Assembly: GCF_016595245.1 (NCBI RefSeq) | Contig: NZ_JAENHM010000073.1 | Coordinates: 248,001-312,000, forward strand | From: Azospirillum endophyticum | GTDB taxonomy: Bacteria > Pseudomonadota > Alphaproteobacteria > Azospirillales > Azospirillaceae | Length of the DNA: 64,000 bases | Direction of reading: 5' to 3' | In this document: positions 30,150 to 38,602 of the stretch, in pieces | Layout: every line of letters starts with the position of its first letter | Position numbering within the stretch: position 1 is the first letter of the stretch | Notes under the pieces: model-generated | What the model was told of the DNA's origin: nothing | Seen by the model: the letters and a program-made list of their open reading frames with translations, nothing else | Database searches by the model: none | Program-made: the position numbers and the translations under genes

Positions 30150-31487
30150 ATGGCTTATCGATTGCTGCCGCTAAATGACCTGCTCGTTAACCGCGCAAAT
30201 GACCGTCATGGTGAGCTTGAAAATGAGACGGCGGCAATCGCTTGGCTCTTCAATAGTAAAGAAGATCATATGAAAGCATTGGCTCGTGACATCGTTGATG
30301 CCGGTGAAATTTATGAGCCACTACTTGTCTCGCCGATTAATGGGAAGTTTGTTGTGTTTGACGGGAATCGTCGACTGACTTGCTTGAAAGTACTCAAGGA
30401 ACCAAATAAGGCTCCTAATAAAAATCTTCAATCATATTTCTCGTCTCTGAAAGAAAAGAAAAATTTCGTTTTCCCTGATCGATTCATGTGTCAAGTCGAA
30501 ACTGATAGAGACCGGGTGGATGATATTCTGTTTCGCAGGCATACTGGAAATCAGTCTGGAGTTGGTCAAAGTAATTGGGATGACCGCATGAAGGCAAATT
30601 TTGTTAATAGGACTGGAAAAGGAAATGCAGTAAGCGTGGCTGATGAAGTAGAGCAACGTCTTGTTGCTGCAAATATGGCTCCTAAACATAGGAAGCTGCC
30701 AAGATCGACAATGAACAGACTCCTATCATCAGAGGCGTTCCGCAATAGAGTTGGGTTTAGCGTGAGTCGGGGAAAATTTGAATACACTCATCAAGAGGAT
30801 GTCGTGTTGCGGGCATTGCAACGGATTGCTAATGATCTGGCAAGAAGAGAGACGGTTCTTGGAGATATCTGGGATGTGGATGGTAAGCGTGCTTATCTAG
30901 ATAAACTCGAAGCAGATGGTCTTCTTCCTACGGTCAAAGATAGTCTAACAAAACATAAAGATTTTGGCTCTGTCGATTCTACTAAAAAATCTGAGGATGA
31001 TGTAAATTCAAAAAAGGCGAAAGCTGCTTCCGTTTCAGTGTCAAAGCCGTCACGAAGAGTGAACCTCATTGCGCGCACAGACTATGGAATCGCATGGCCT
31101 GGGCGACTGCAACGTCATCGAGCCATTTGGGAAGAGCTTCAGTTTCATCTTGTTCTGCCTGACCATTCCAATGCAGTTTCAGTTTTATTTCGAGTTCTTC
31201 TTGATTTATCTATTGAAAATTATATTAGTCAAAATGAATTGACGGTCGGAGCAAACGATAAGCTATCTTTGCGGGCGTTGAGAATTGCCGAGGATTTACA
31301 TGCAAAGAAAAAAATTGATCATAAATATTTGGGAGAAATCAAGAAGTTTCAGCATGCAGACCGTTTAATTTCAGCTGATACATTGCACCGCTATGTCCAT
31401 TCACCAGATTTTGCTCCATCGCCAGATCATCTGGTTGCGCTTTGGGATACGCTTGCAACATTCATTGTGTGTTGCCTAAAATCTTAA
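30150..31487 (+). CDS. AT-rich orphan gene, ParB/Srx-like N-terminal domain
   Basis: 445 residues. The N-terminal 90 residues fit a ParB/sulfiredoxin-like fold, with ALARDIVDAGEIYEPLLVSP and FDGNRRLTCLKVL, the nucleotide-handling loop motif of that superfamily. A helical middle with a possible HTH (KLPRSTMNRLLSSEAFRNRV) follows, then a Lys/Ser-rich linker (about 275-300) and an all-helical C-terminal domain with LHRYVHSPDFAPS. The gene is far richer in A and T than everything around it, has AT-ending codons and stands alone, so it was probably acquired by transfer. It is not a chromosome-partition ParB: no parA is near and the length and C terminus differ. An anti-phage role is possible but unproven. 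Confidence 0.8.
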   Translation: MAYRLLPLNDLLVNRANDRHGELENETAAIAWLFNSKEDHMKALARDIVDAGEIYEPLLVSPINGKFVVFDGNRRLTCLKVLKEPNKAPNKNLQSYFSSLKEKKNFVFPDRFMCQVETDRDRVDDILFRRHTGNQSGVGQSNWDDRMKANFVNRTGKGNAVSVADEVEQRLVAANMAPKHRKLPRSTMNRLLSSEAFRNRVGFSVSRGKFEYTHQEDVVLRALQRIANDLARRETVLGDIWDVDGKRAYLDKLEADGLLPTVKDSLTKHKDFGSVDSTKKSEDDVNSKKAKAASVSVSKPSRRVNLIARTDYGIAWPGRLQRHRAIWEELQFHLVLPDHSNAVSVLFRVLLDLSIENYISQNELTVGANDKLSLRALRIAEDLHAKKKIDHKYLGEIKKFQHADRLISADTLHRYVHSPDFAPSPDHLVALWDTLATFIVCCLKS

Positions 31488-31621
31488 TTTTAATAACTAA
31501 ATAAACAAAAATATTATCATTCAGGAGTTATAATATTCAATTATCTTCTGCTAGTGGATTTTCTAAATTCTTCAAATTTATACCAACTTTTATTCCTGAC
31601 TGTTCGCGTAAATCATCGTGA

Positions 31622-31659
31622 AAAACACGTCGGGCGCGGTCTTTCCCCCGCGCCCGACG
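31622..31659 (-). terminator. Terminator of the cysH-D-NC operon
   Basis: Perfect 12-base stem CGTCGGGCGCGG / CCGCGCCCGACG. On the minus strand it is followed by GTGTTTTTCAC. It marks the right border of the AT-rich segment. Confidence 0.8.
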
Positions 31660-31681
31660 CCTTACCCTATGAAGCCGACCC

Positions 31682-33550
31682 TCAGATCACATAGGTCAGC
31701 TCTTTCCCCGATTTCAGGCTGTTCTTGCCCAGGGTCTCATCGACATAGTCGAGCAGCTGGGCCAGCGCCTCGCTGCGGCTCAGCGCGTCGGTGTCGATCA
31801 CCAGTTCGGGCTGGTCCGGCGCCTCGTAGGGAGCCGAGATGCCGGTGAACTCGGCGATCTCGCCGGCCCGCGCCTTCTTGTAGAGGCCCTTGGGATCGCG
31901 CTCCTCGCAGGTGGCGAGGTCGGCAGCCACATGGACCTCGTGGAAGCGCTCGCCGCCGATCACCCGCGCCCGTGCCCGGTCGGACTTCAGCGGCGAGATC
32001 AGCGAGGCGATCACCACCATGCCGGCGTCGGCGAACAGCTTCGCCGTCTCGGCCACCCGGCGGATGTTCTCCGCCCGGTCGTCCGACGAGAAGCCCAGCC
32101 CGGCGTTCAGCCCGTTGCGGACATTGTCGCCATCCAGAACGAAGGTCTGCCAGCCGCGATCGAACAGCGCCCGTTCCAGCGCCATGGCCAGCGTCGACTT
32201 GCCGGCTCCCGACAGGCCGGTCAGCCAGACGATGCCGCCCTTGTGGCCGTTGGACTGGGCACGCTCCTCCAGCGAGACGGTGTGCGAGACTTCGGTGATG
32301 TTGGCCGCCGCGGCGTCCTCGATCTCCACCACCAGGCAGCCGCCGACCACGTCGTTGCCGTCGATCAGCGCTCCGCGGCCGGTGCACGGCAGGTCCGACG
32401 CCAGATCGAGCGCGATCGGCGAGCGGGAGCGCAGGACGACCTCCGCCACCTCGTTGCGGTGGACCGACTTGGCCGGCGTGCTGGACAGGTCCTCCACATT
32501 GATGGCGGCCGTCACCTGCTCCACCGTCACCCGGTGTTCGGCGGTGGCGATCTTCAGCGTGTAGGTCTTGCCGACCACCAGCGGGTCGGACACCAGCCAG
32601 AACAGCCGCACGCTCAGCCGGTGGGCCAGGGTCGGGGCGTCGGCCTGGTGGTGGGCGATGTGGCCGCGCTCGGCGAAGATGCGCTTGTCCAGCGTGATGC
32701 CGATGCTCTGCCCGGCCTGGGCCGACAACACCGTTTCGGGATGGTTCCACGCTTCGATGCTGACCACCTTGGCGCTGGCGCCGGTGGGCGAGAAGTGCAG
32801 GGTGTCGCCGACGCGCAGGCGCCCGCTTTCGACGCGGCCGGCCAGGATGCGGCGGTCGTCCGGCTTGTAGACGTCCTGCAGCGGGAAGCGCAGCGGCTGG
32901 TCGGGCGAGGTCTGCTGCGGGCGGAAGGCGTCGAGCTGCTCGATCACCGTGGGCCCTAGATACCAGTCGGCCTGCTCGCTGCGGCTGACGATGTTGTCGC
33001 CGTTGCGGGCGGAGACCGGGATCACCGCCTTGGGCTGCAACCCCAGCTCGGCCAGATAGTCCTTGATCTCCTGCGCCACGGCTTCGTAGCGGCGGCTGGA
33101 GAACTCGACCTTGTCCATCTTGTTGACGACGACCGCCACCTGACGGACGCCCAGCAGATGCAGCAGGAAGGCATGGCGGCGCGACTGCTCCAGCGCGCCC
33201 TCGTCGGCATCGATCACCAGCAGGGCTGCGTCGGCCTGGGACGCGCCGGTCACCATGTTCTTCAGGAACTCGGTGTGGCCCGGGGCGTCGATGATGACGT
33301 AGGGGCGCTGCTTGGTCTTGAAGTGGATCTGGGTGGTGTCGATGGTGATGCCCTGGTCGCGCTCGGCCTGGAGCGCGTCCATGACGAAGGCCCATTCGAA
33401 CGGCATGCCGCGCTTGCGGCTCATTTCGCGGACCTGCTCGACCTTGCCGTCGGGCAGGCTGCCGGTGTCGTTCAGCAGGCGGCCGATCAGCGTGGATTTG
33501 CCATGGTCGACATGGCCGACGATGACGATGCGGAGTTGAGAATGCGGCAT
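31682..33550 (-). CDS. cysNC: Bifunctional sulfate adenylyltransferase subunit 1 / adenylylsulfate kinase
   Basis: 622 residues. The first 430 residues are CysN, a GTPase of the elongation-factor type: GHVDHGKST (G1), DAPGHTEF (G3), NKMD (G4). The last 185 are CysC, APS kinase, with Walker A GLSGAGKST and the motif ISPLKSDRARAR. CysN with CysD makes APS from sulfate and ATP; the kinase domain turns APS into PAPS. This fusion is the NodQ-type arrangement. It starts one base after the cysD stop codon and is the last gene of the operon cysH-cysD-cysNC. Confidence 0.95.
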   Translation of the reverse strand: MPHSQLRIVIVGHVDHGKSTLIGRLLNDTGSLPDGKVEQVREMSRKRGMPFEWAFVMDALQAERDQGITIDTTQIHFKTKQRPYVIIDAPGHTEFLKNMVTGASQADAALLVIDADEGALEQSRRHAFLLHLLGVRQVAVVVNKMDKVEFSSRRYEAVAQEIKDYLAELGLQPKAVIPVSARNGDNIVSRSEQADWYLGPTVIEQLDAFRPQQTSPDQPLRFPLQDVYKPDDRRILAGRVESGRLRVGDTLHFSPTGASAKVVSIEAWNHPETVLSAQAGQSIGITLDKRIFAERGHIAHHQADAPTLAHRLSVRLFWLVSDPLVVGKTYTLKIATAEHRVTVEQVTAAINVEDLSSTPAKSVHRNEVAEVVLRSRSPIALDLASDLPCTGRGALIDGNDVVGGCLVVEIEDAAAANITEVSHTVSLEERAQSNGHKGGIVWLTGLSGAGKSTLAMALERALFDRGWQTFVLDGDNVRNGLNAGLGFSSDDRAENIRRVAETAKLFADAGMVVIASLISPLKSDRARARVIGGERFHEVHVAADLATCEERDPKGLYKKARAGEIAEFTGISAPYEAPDQPELVIDTDALSRSEALAQLLDYVDETLGKNSLKSGKELTYVI

Positions 33551-33551
33551 C

Positions 33552-34349
33552 TTACATGTACCCCACGCTGCGCAGGCGTTCGAAGCTGTCTTCGGATTCG
33601 TTGTCCATCGCCCGGCCGGCGCGTTCCGGCACGCGGGTCACCTGAAGCTCGGCGATGATCTCGTCGATGGTCGAGGCGGTGCTGTCGACCGGGAAGGTGA
33701 TGTTCTTCTCGCCGAGCGAGCGATAGCGCTTGCCGTCGCGGGCGAAGTACAGCGGGACGATGGGAATCCCTTCGCGCTGCGAATAGCGCCAGATGTCCAG
33801 CTCGGTCCAGGCCAGCAGCGGATGGATGCGGACATGGACGCCTTCGGGGAAGCGCGTCTTGTAATGGTCCCAGAACTCGGCCGGCTGGTCCTTGACGTCC
33901 CAGTCGCCTTCCAGCGAGCGCGGCGAGAACACGCGCTCCTTGGCACGGGTCGCCTGCTCGTCGCGGCGGATGCCGACCATCACGCCCTGGTAGGCGTGGT
34001 CGCGCAGCAGGTTCTTCAGCCCTTCCGTCTTGCGCGCGGCGGCGCGGGTCAGCGGCGGGAGGGTCTGGTCCATCTCCTCCTCGGGCGGGCATTGCTCGAC
34101 CTTCAGGTCGAGGTCCCATTCCTTGGTGATGCGGTCGCGGAACTCGTAGACCTCCGGCAGCTCCATGGCGGTGTCGAGCTGCACGACGGGGAAGGGGATG
34201 CGGCCGAAGAACGCCTTGCGGCAGAGCCAGAGCAGCGCGTTGCTGTCCTTGCCGATCGACCAGAGCATCGCCAGCTTGTCGATGCGGTTGTAGGCCTCGC
34301 GCAGAATATAGATGCTCTGGTTTTCGAGCTGGTCGAGATCGGCGCTCAT
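33552..34349 (-). CDS. cysD: Sulfate adenylyltransferase subunit 2
   Basis: 265 residues from ATG 34349. The PP-loop-like region is seen as AMLWSIGKDSNALLWL, and later VGIRRDEQATRAKERVFS and HPLLAWTELDIWRY are characteristic. It is the catalytic ATP pyrophosphatase subunit that adenylates sulfate, with CysN supplying GTP energy. Its start overlaps the cysH stop (ATGA). An upstream in-frame ATG (34385) would extend the protein into cysH and is less likely. Confidence 0.95.
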   Translation of the reverse strand: MSADLDQLENQSIYILREAYNRIDKLAMLWSIGKDSNALLWLCRKAFFGRIPFPVVQLDTAMELPEVYEFRDRITKEWDLDLKVEQCPPEEEMDQTLPPLTRAAARKTEGLKNLLRDHAYQGVMVGIRRDEQATRAKERVFSPRSLEGDWDVKDQPAEFWDHYKTRFPEGVHVRIHPLLAWTELDIWRYSQREGIPIVPLYFARDGKRYRSLGEKNITFPVDSTASTIDEIIAELQVTRVPERAGRAMDNESEDSFERLRSVGYM

Positions 34350-35056
34350 CGAACGATTCCAATCATGGTGGTGTGTATGCCGCATTCGGTCTTGGCGCTG
34401 CCGGCCCAGCGGCCGGAACGCGGGTCGGCACCGGGCGCCACGCGCTCGGTGCAGGTGTAACAGCCGATCGACAGGAACCCGTCGGCCTCCAGCGGGTGGC
34501 GCGGCAGGTCGCGCCGGGTGAACTCCTCCTCCAGCCGGTCCTTGTCCCAGTTGGCCAGTGGGTTGACCTTGATGCGGTCCTTCTCCGCCTCAAACAGGGG
34601 CAGGGCGGCGCGGGTCGCTGACTGGAAGCGCTTGCGCCCGGTCACCCAGGCCTCCAGCCCGGCGGTGGCGAGCGCGCGATCCAGCGGCACCGTCTTGCGC
34701 AGGTGGCAGCAGGCGTCGTAGTCGCGGTTGAACAGCAGGCCGTCCCGGTCGCCGGCGGCGAGGTCGTCGGCAGTCGGCCCAATCTCCCGCACGTCGGTCA
34801 AGCCCAGCCGCTTCACCAGCTGGTCGCGATAGCGCAGGGTCTCGCCGAACAGCTTGCCAGTATTCACAAACAGAACCGGGAAATTCGGGGCGGCCTCTGC
34901 CGCCAGCGCCAGCAGCACCGCGGATTCGGCGCCGAAGGACGACAGCAGGGCGATCCGCCCGCCGAACACCTCGTGCATGGCGGCCAGCAGCGGAGCGCCT
35001 TCCAACGTGCCGTAACCGTCGGTCAGATGCTTCACCCGTGTCGCGGCGTCCATCAT
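34346..35056 (-). CDS. cysH: Adenylylsulfate (APS) reductase, assimilatory
   Basis: 236 residues. Besides the PP-loop (LLSSFGAESAVLLAL) it has the cysteine pairs DACCHLRK and IGCYTCTE, which bind a 4Fe-4S cluster, and the C-terminal catalytic ECGIH. That cluster pattern marks enzymes that reduce APS rather than only PAPS. It produces sulfite for CysI. Start at ATG 35056, with AAAGG six bases upstream. It is the first gene of the leftward operon, with an operator-like palindrome 28 bases ahead of it. Confidence 0.93.
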   Translation of the reverse strand: MMDAATRVKHLTDGYGTLEGAPLLAAMHEVFGGRIALLSSFGAESAVLLALAAEAAPNFPVLFVNTGKLFGETLRYRDQLVKRLGLTDVREIGPTADDLAAGDRDGLLFNRDYDACCHLRKTVPLDRALATAGLEAWVTGRKRFQSATRAALPLFEAEKDRIKVNPLANWDKDRLEEEFTRRDLPRHPLEADGFLSIGCYTCTERVAPGADPRSGRWAGSAKTECGIHTTMIGIVR

Positions 35057-35084
35057 CAGCTGCCTTTCGCGGTGGCGTTTAAAT

Positions 35085-35101
35085 CCTACTAAATAAGTAG
35101 G
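35085..35101. promoter_or_regulatory. Operator-like palindrome, proximal to cysH
   Basis: CCTACTAAATAAGTAGG: perfect 6-base arms around a 5-base centre, within the longer match AATCCTACTAAATAAGTAG. A second copy, inverted, is at 35163-35181. Rrf2-type and other sulfur regulators bind dyads of this kind; the actual regulator is unknown. Confidence 0.65.
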
Positions 35102-35162
35102 TTGTGACTTTCTATTTGCACATTATCACCGGCGGAAAACCCGTGCAACGTAAATACATTCT

Positions 35163-35181
35163 CTACTTGTTTAATAGGATT
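35163..35181. promoter_or_regulatory. Second copy of the cys operator, inverted
   Basis: CTACTTGTTTAATAGGATT, whose complement matches the first copy at AATCCTAYTAAAYAAGTAG (17 of 19 bases identical). It lies nearer the rightward cysG-DUF2849-cysI operon. The shared AT-rich gap thus has one site for each direction. Confidence 0.6.
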
Positions 35182-35328
35182 GTGCTGCGCTGCAAAGACT
35201 TGTGTGAAATATGTTGATTGTCATGCGGCCGCCGGGCTAAATACCGCCATGCACAGGATCCCGGTCATAGACGCCGCACTCGGCCGCACTCGTTCGTCCA
35301 TTCCGGCATCCATTCCGGGTGCCCGCCC

Positions 35329-35886
35329 ATGATTCCGCTGGCGCTCGACCCGGCCCGGGTAGTGGTTGCGCTGGCCGGCAACGGTCCGCTGGCTTTGCGC
35401 CGCCTGACCCAGCTGCGCGACGGCGGGGCCGATCCGCAGGTCTTTTCACCGGAGCCGGACGGGGAATTGGCGGTGCTCGCCGGCGATAGGCTGGTGCGAG
35501 CTTTGCCGGGTGCCGCCGATCTGGACAAAATCGGCGTGCTGTATGTCATGGGGCTGGGACCGGAGGCCGAGGCGGCGCTGGCGGAACTGGCGCGGCAACG
35601 CCGCGTGCTGGTGAATGTCGAGGACGTCATCCCGTTGTGTGATTTCCACTCGCCCTCCGTGGTGCGGCGTGGCGATCTGGTGATGACGGTGTCCACCGGC
35701 GGCCGCAGCCCGACGCTCGCCAGCCTGCTGCGCCAGCGGCTGGAGGCGCTGTTCCCGGAGGCATGGGCGGAGCGGCTGCGCACCATTGCCGAGCTTCGCG
35801 ACCGCCGACGTGCCGAAGGTGCGTCGATGTCGGAAGTCGCCCGCGAAAGCCGCGACCTGATCGACCGGGAGAAATGGCTGCCATGA
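35329..35886 (+). CDS. Siroheme synthase N-terminal-type protein (precorrin-2 dehydrogenase/ferrochelatase)
   Basis: 185 residues from ATG 35329. It corresponds to the N-terminal NAD-dependent half of CysG: a Rossmann-like start (RVVVALAGNGPLALRRL), then VNVEDVIPLCDFHSPSVVRRGDLVMTVSTGGRSPTLA in part and a C-terminal helical region. It would oxidise precorrin-2 and insert iron to give siroheme, the cofactor of the sulfite reductase made by cysI downstream. The uroporphyrinogen methyltransferase half of CysG is absent and must be encoded elsewhere. First gene of the rightward sulfur operon. Confidence 0.85.
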   Translation: MIPLALDPARVVVALAGNGPLALRRLTQLRDGGADPQVFSPEPDGELAVLAGDRLVRALPGAADLDKIGVLYVMGLGPEAEAALAELARQRRVLVNVEDVIPLCDFHSPSVVRRGDLVMTVSTGGRSPTLASLLRQRLEALFPEAWAERLRTIAELRDRRRAEGASMSEVARESRDLIDREKWLP

Positions 35887-35989
35887 ATGATGCCGTGGGT
35901 GCCGGTATCCCGCCGAATTCACTGCCGGACCGCCGACGGTTCGGGTAAGACACCAAACGCGTTCGAGAACGACCAGCCAGGAGAGCCAG

Positions 35990-36310
35990 ATGTCGGCCAA
36001 GGATCGATCGAAGGAAGGATCGATGAAAGCCATCACCGCCAACCGCCTGCGCGACGGAGAAGTCGTGTTCCTGGGCGAGGGCGGTCGGTGGGTCGAGTCC
36101 TTCGCCGAGGCTGCGCTGTTCCAGCGCGCCGAGGCCGACGGGGTGTTGGCCGAAGCCAAGGCGAAGGCGGAGCGCGAGCAGTCCGGCGTCGATATCTACG
36201 CCTTCGAGGTGGTGGAGCAGAACGGCATTCCGGTTCCAGCGACGATGCGCGAGCGCATCCGCACCGCCGGCCCGACCGTGCGCCTCGATCTCGGCAAGCA
36301 GGCCGCCTGA
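35990..36310 (+). CDS. DUF2849 family protein
   Basis: 106 residues from ATG 35990, with AGGAG six bases upstream; a second start at 36023 also has a ribosome-binding site (AAGGA). Conserved segments are ITANRLRDGEVVFLGEGGRWVESF and VEQNGIPVPATMRERIR in part. The family is found almost only between cysG-like and cysI genes in alphaproteobacteria. Its role in sulfite reduction is unknown; it may act as a small partner of the reductase. Confidence 0.85.
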   Translation: MSAKDRSKEGSMKAITANRLRDGEVVFLGEGGRWVESFAEAALFQRAEADGVLAEAKAKAEREQSGVDIYAFEVVEQNGIPVPATMRERIRTAGPTVRLDLGKQAA

Positions 36311-36355
36311 TTTTCTGATCGCTGGCCGTTGCGGCGGCCCTGAGGGTTGATCGAC

Positions 36356-38047
36356 ATGAACCACATCGCGCCCGGCGCCCGTGCCGGCATCTACCACTAC
36401 GACGAGATCGACCGGCAGTTCGTCGCCGAGCGCGTCGAGCAGTTCCGCCGCCAAGTCGAGCGCCGCCTGTCGGGCGAGCTGACGGAGGAGGAGTTCAAGC
36501 CGGTCCGGCTGATGAACGGCCTCTACCTCCAGCTTCACGCCTACATGCTGCGCATCGCCGTGCCCTATGGCGTGATGTCCGCCACCCAGCTGCGCAAGCT
36601 GGCCGCCATCGGCCGCAAGTACGACCGCGGCTACGGCCATTTCACCACCCGCCAGAACCTGCAATACAACTGGATCAAGCTGGAGGACACCCCGGCCATC
36701 CTGCATGAGCTGGCCGAGGTCGACATGCACGCGCTGCAGACCAGCGGCAACTGCGTGCGCAACGTCACCACCGACCCCTTCGTCGGCGCCGCCAAGGATG
36801 AAGTCGTCGACGGCCGCGTCTATGCCGAGATCCTGCGGCAGTGGACGACGATGCATCCCGAGTTCACCTATCTGCCGCGCAAGTTCAAGATCGCCATCTC
36901 CGGCGCCGAGAGCGACCGCGCCGCGGTGCGCATCCACGACGTCGGCCTGCTGGCCCGGCGCAACGACAAGGGCGAGGCCGGCTTCTCCTTCTATGTCGGC
37001 GGCGGTCTCGGCCGCTCGCCCTTCGTCGGCAAGCTGGTGCGCGAGTGGGTGGCCCAGGAGGATTTCGTCGCCTACCTGGAAGCGATCCTGCGCGTCTACA
37101 ACCAGTATGGCCGCCGCGACAACATCTACAAGGCGCGCATCAAGATCCTGGTGCACGAGCTGGGGCTGGAGAAGTTCACCCAGGAGGTGGAGGAGGAGTT
37201 CGCGCGGCTGCGCGGCCCGAAATACCGCCTAGACCCGGAGATCGTCGAGGGGGTGCGCCAGCATTTCGCCCCGCCGCCCTTCGAGGAACTGCCCGACCAT
37301 TCCGAAGCGCTGGAGCGCGCCAAGGCTGCCGACCCGGCCTTCGCCAACTGGCTGGAGGTGAACGTCGCCGAGCACAAGGCGCCGGGCTACGCCATCGCCA
37401 CCATTTCGCTGAAGCCGGCCGGCGGCATCCCCGGCGACGCCACCTGCGACCAGATGGACCTCGTCGCCGATCTGGCCGAGCGTCACAGCTTCGGCGAGCT
37501 GCGCGTCACCCATGTCCAGAACCTCGTCCTCGCCCATGTGAAGAAGGACGAACTGTACGATCTGTGGAAGCGGCTGGACGAGGCCGGTCTCGGCAGCGCC
37601 AATGCCGGGCTGATCGGCGATATCATCGCCTGCCCGGGGCTGGATTACTGCGCGCTGGCCAATGCCCGCGCGATCCCGCTGGCCCAGGCGATCTCCGCCC
37701 GCTTCGCTGATCCGATCCGCCAGCGCACCATCGGCGAGCTGGGGATCAAGATCAGCGGCTGCATCAACGCCTGCGGCCATCACCATGTCGGTGCCATCGG
37801 CATCCTCGGCGTCGACAAGAAGGGCACCGAATATTACCAGATCACGGTGGGCGGCGATCCGACGCTGACCACCGCCATCGGCGACATCCTGGGGCCGGCG
37901 GTGACCGAGACCGAAGCGGTGGACGCCATCGAGGCCATCGTCGACGTCTATCTCGCCAACCGCACGGGCGAGGGCGAGCGCTTCGTCGACACCCTCAAAC
38001 GCGTCGGTCATGCCCCGTTCAAGGAGAGAATCTATGCCGCTGATTGA
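36356..38047 (+). CDS. cysI: Sulfite reductase hemoprotein (siroheme/4Fe-4S)
   Basis: 563 residues from ATG 36356; TTG 36347 is possible. Two ferredoxin-like half domains and two siroheme/4Fe-4S domains are present, with YGHFTTRQNLQYNWI, SGNCVRNVTTDPF and the cluster ligands in ACPGLDYC and SGCINACGHHH. It reduces sulfite to sulfide by six electrons. No cysJ flavoprotein is nearby, so the electron donor is probably ferredoxin or another reductase. It overlaps the DUF934 gene by 14 bases. Confidence 0.94.
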   Translation: MNHIAPGARAGIYHYDEIDRQFVAERVEQFRRQVERRLSGELTEEEFKPVRLMNGLYLQLHAYMLRIAVPYGVMSATQLRKLAAIGRKYDRGYGHFTTRQNLQYNWIKLEDTPAILHELAEVDMHALQTSGNCVRNVTTDPFVGAAKDEVVDGRVYAEILRQWTTMHPEFTYLPRKFKIAISGAESDRAAVRIHDVGLLARRNDKGEAGFSFYVGGGLGRSPFVGKLVREWVAQEDFVAYLEAILRVYNQYGRRDNIYKARIKILVHELGLEKFTQEVEEEFARLRGPKYRLDPEIVEGVRQHFAPPPFEELPDHSEALERAKAADPAFANWLEVNVAEHKAPGYAIATISLKPAGGIPGDATCDQMDLVADLAERHSFGELRVTHVQNLVLAHVKKDELYDLWKRLDEAGLGSANAGLIGDIIACPGLDYCALANARAIPLAQAISARFADPIRQRTIGELGIKISGCINACGHHHVGAIGILGVDKKGTEYYQITVGGDPTLTTAIGDILGPAVTETEAVDAIEAIVDVYLANRTGEGERFVDTLKRVGHAPFKERIYAAD

Positions 38048-38534
38048 GAATGGGCGCATCGGCGAGGATGCCTGGAGCTTCATCCCCGATGGCGAGCCGG
38101 TTCCCAACGACCGCCCGGTGATCATCAGCTTCGAGCGCTGGCAGGCGGAGCGCGACGGCTTCGAGGGTCGCAATGCCAAGCTGGGCGTGCGGCTGAAGAG
38201 CGGCACGCTGGCGGGCGCCATCGCCGCCGACCTCGACCGCTTCGCCCTGGTGGCGGTGGAGTTCGCCAAGTTCCGCGACGGACGCGGCTTCTCCACCGCG
38301 CGCGAGCTGCGGGAGCGCTACGGCTATACCGGCGAGATCCGCGCGGTCGGCCATGTCATTCCCGACCAGTATCTCTATCTGGTCCGCACCGGCTTCACCT
38401 CGGTCGAGGCACCGGAGGGGACGAACCCGGAGAGCTGGGCGAATGCGCTGACCGAGGTGACCATCGCCTTCCAGCCCAGCCTGGACGACACCGCACCGCT
38501 GTCGCTGCTCCGCCGCAAGCTGAAGGTGGGGTAG
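38034..38534 (+). CDS. DUF934 family protein
   Basis: 166 residues. DUF934 is recognised by its start MPLIENGRIGEDAW, the central FRDGRGFSTARELRERYGY and HVIPDQYLYLVRTGF. It almost always follows cysI in proteobacteria lacking cysJ and is presumed to assist sulfite reduction, but its biochemistry is unknown. It overlaps the cysI end by 14 bases, starts behind AAGGAGAG and is the last gene before a strong terminator. Confidence 0.88.
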   Translation: MPLIENGRIGEDAWSFIPDGEPVPNDRPVIISFERWQAERDGFEGRNAKLGVRLKSGTLAGAIAADLDRFALVAVEFAKFRDGRGFSTARELRERYGYTGEIRAVGHVIPDQYLYLVRTGFTSVEAPEGTNPESWANALTEVTIAFQPSLDDTAPLSLLRRKLKVG

Positions 38535-38562
38535 GGCGGTCTTCATCCGCTCAGGACGAATG

Positions 38563-38596
38563 GAAAGGCGCCGTCTCCAGCAGGACGGCGCCTTTC
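38563..38596. terminator. Bidirectional terminator, cysI operon / RTX gene
   Basis: Perfect 13-base stem GAAAGGCGCCGTC / GACGGCGCCTTTC with an 8-base loop, between converging genes. Confidence 0.85.
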
Positions 38597-38602
38597 CTGT
38601 TT

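Noticed and set aside
35883..35948. 21-codon frame overlapping the siroheme-synthase stop (ATGA)
   Set aside because: Too short, no family, and the upstream overlap alone is not enough; could be a leader peptide but nothing else supports it.
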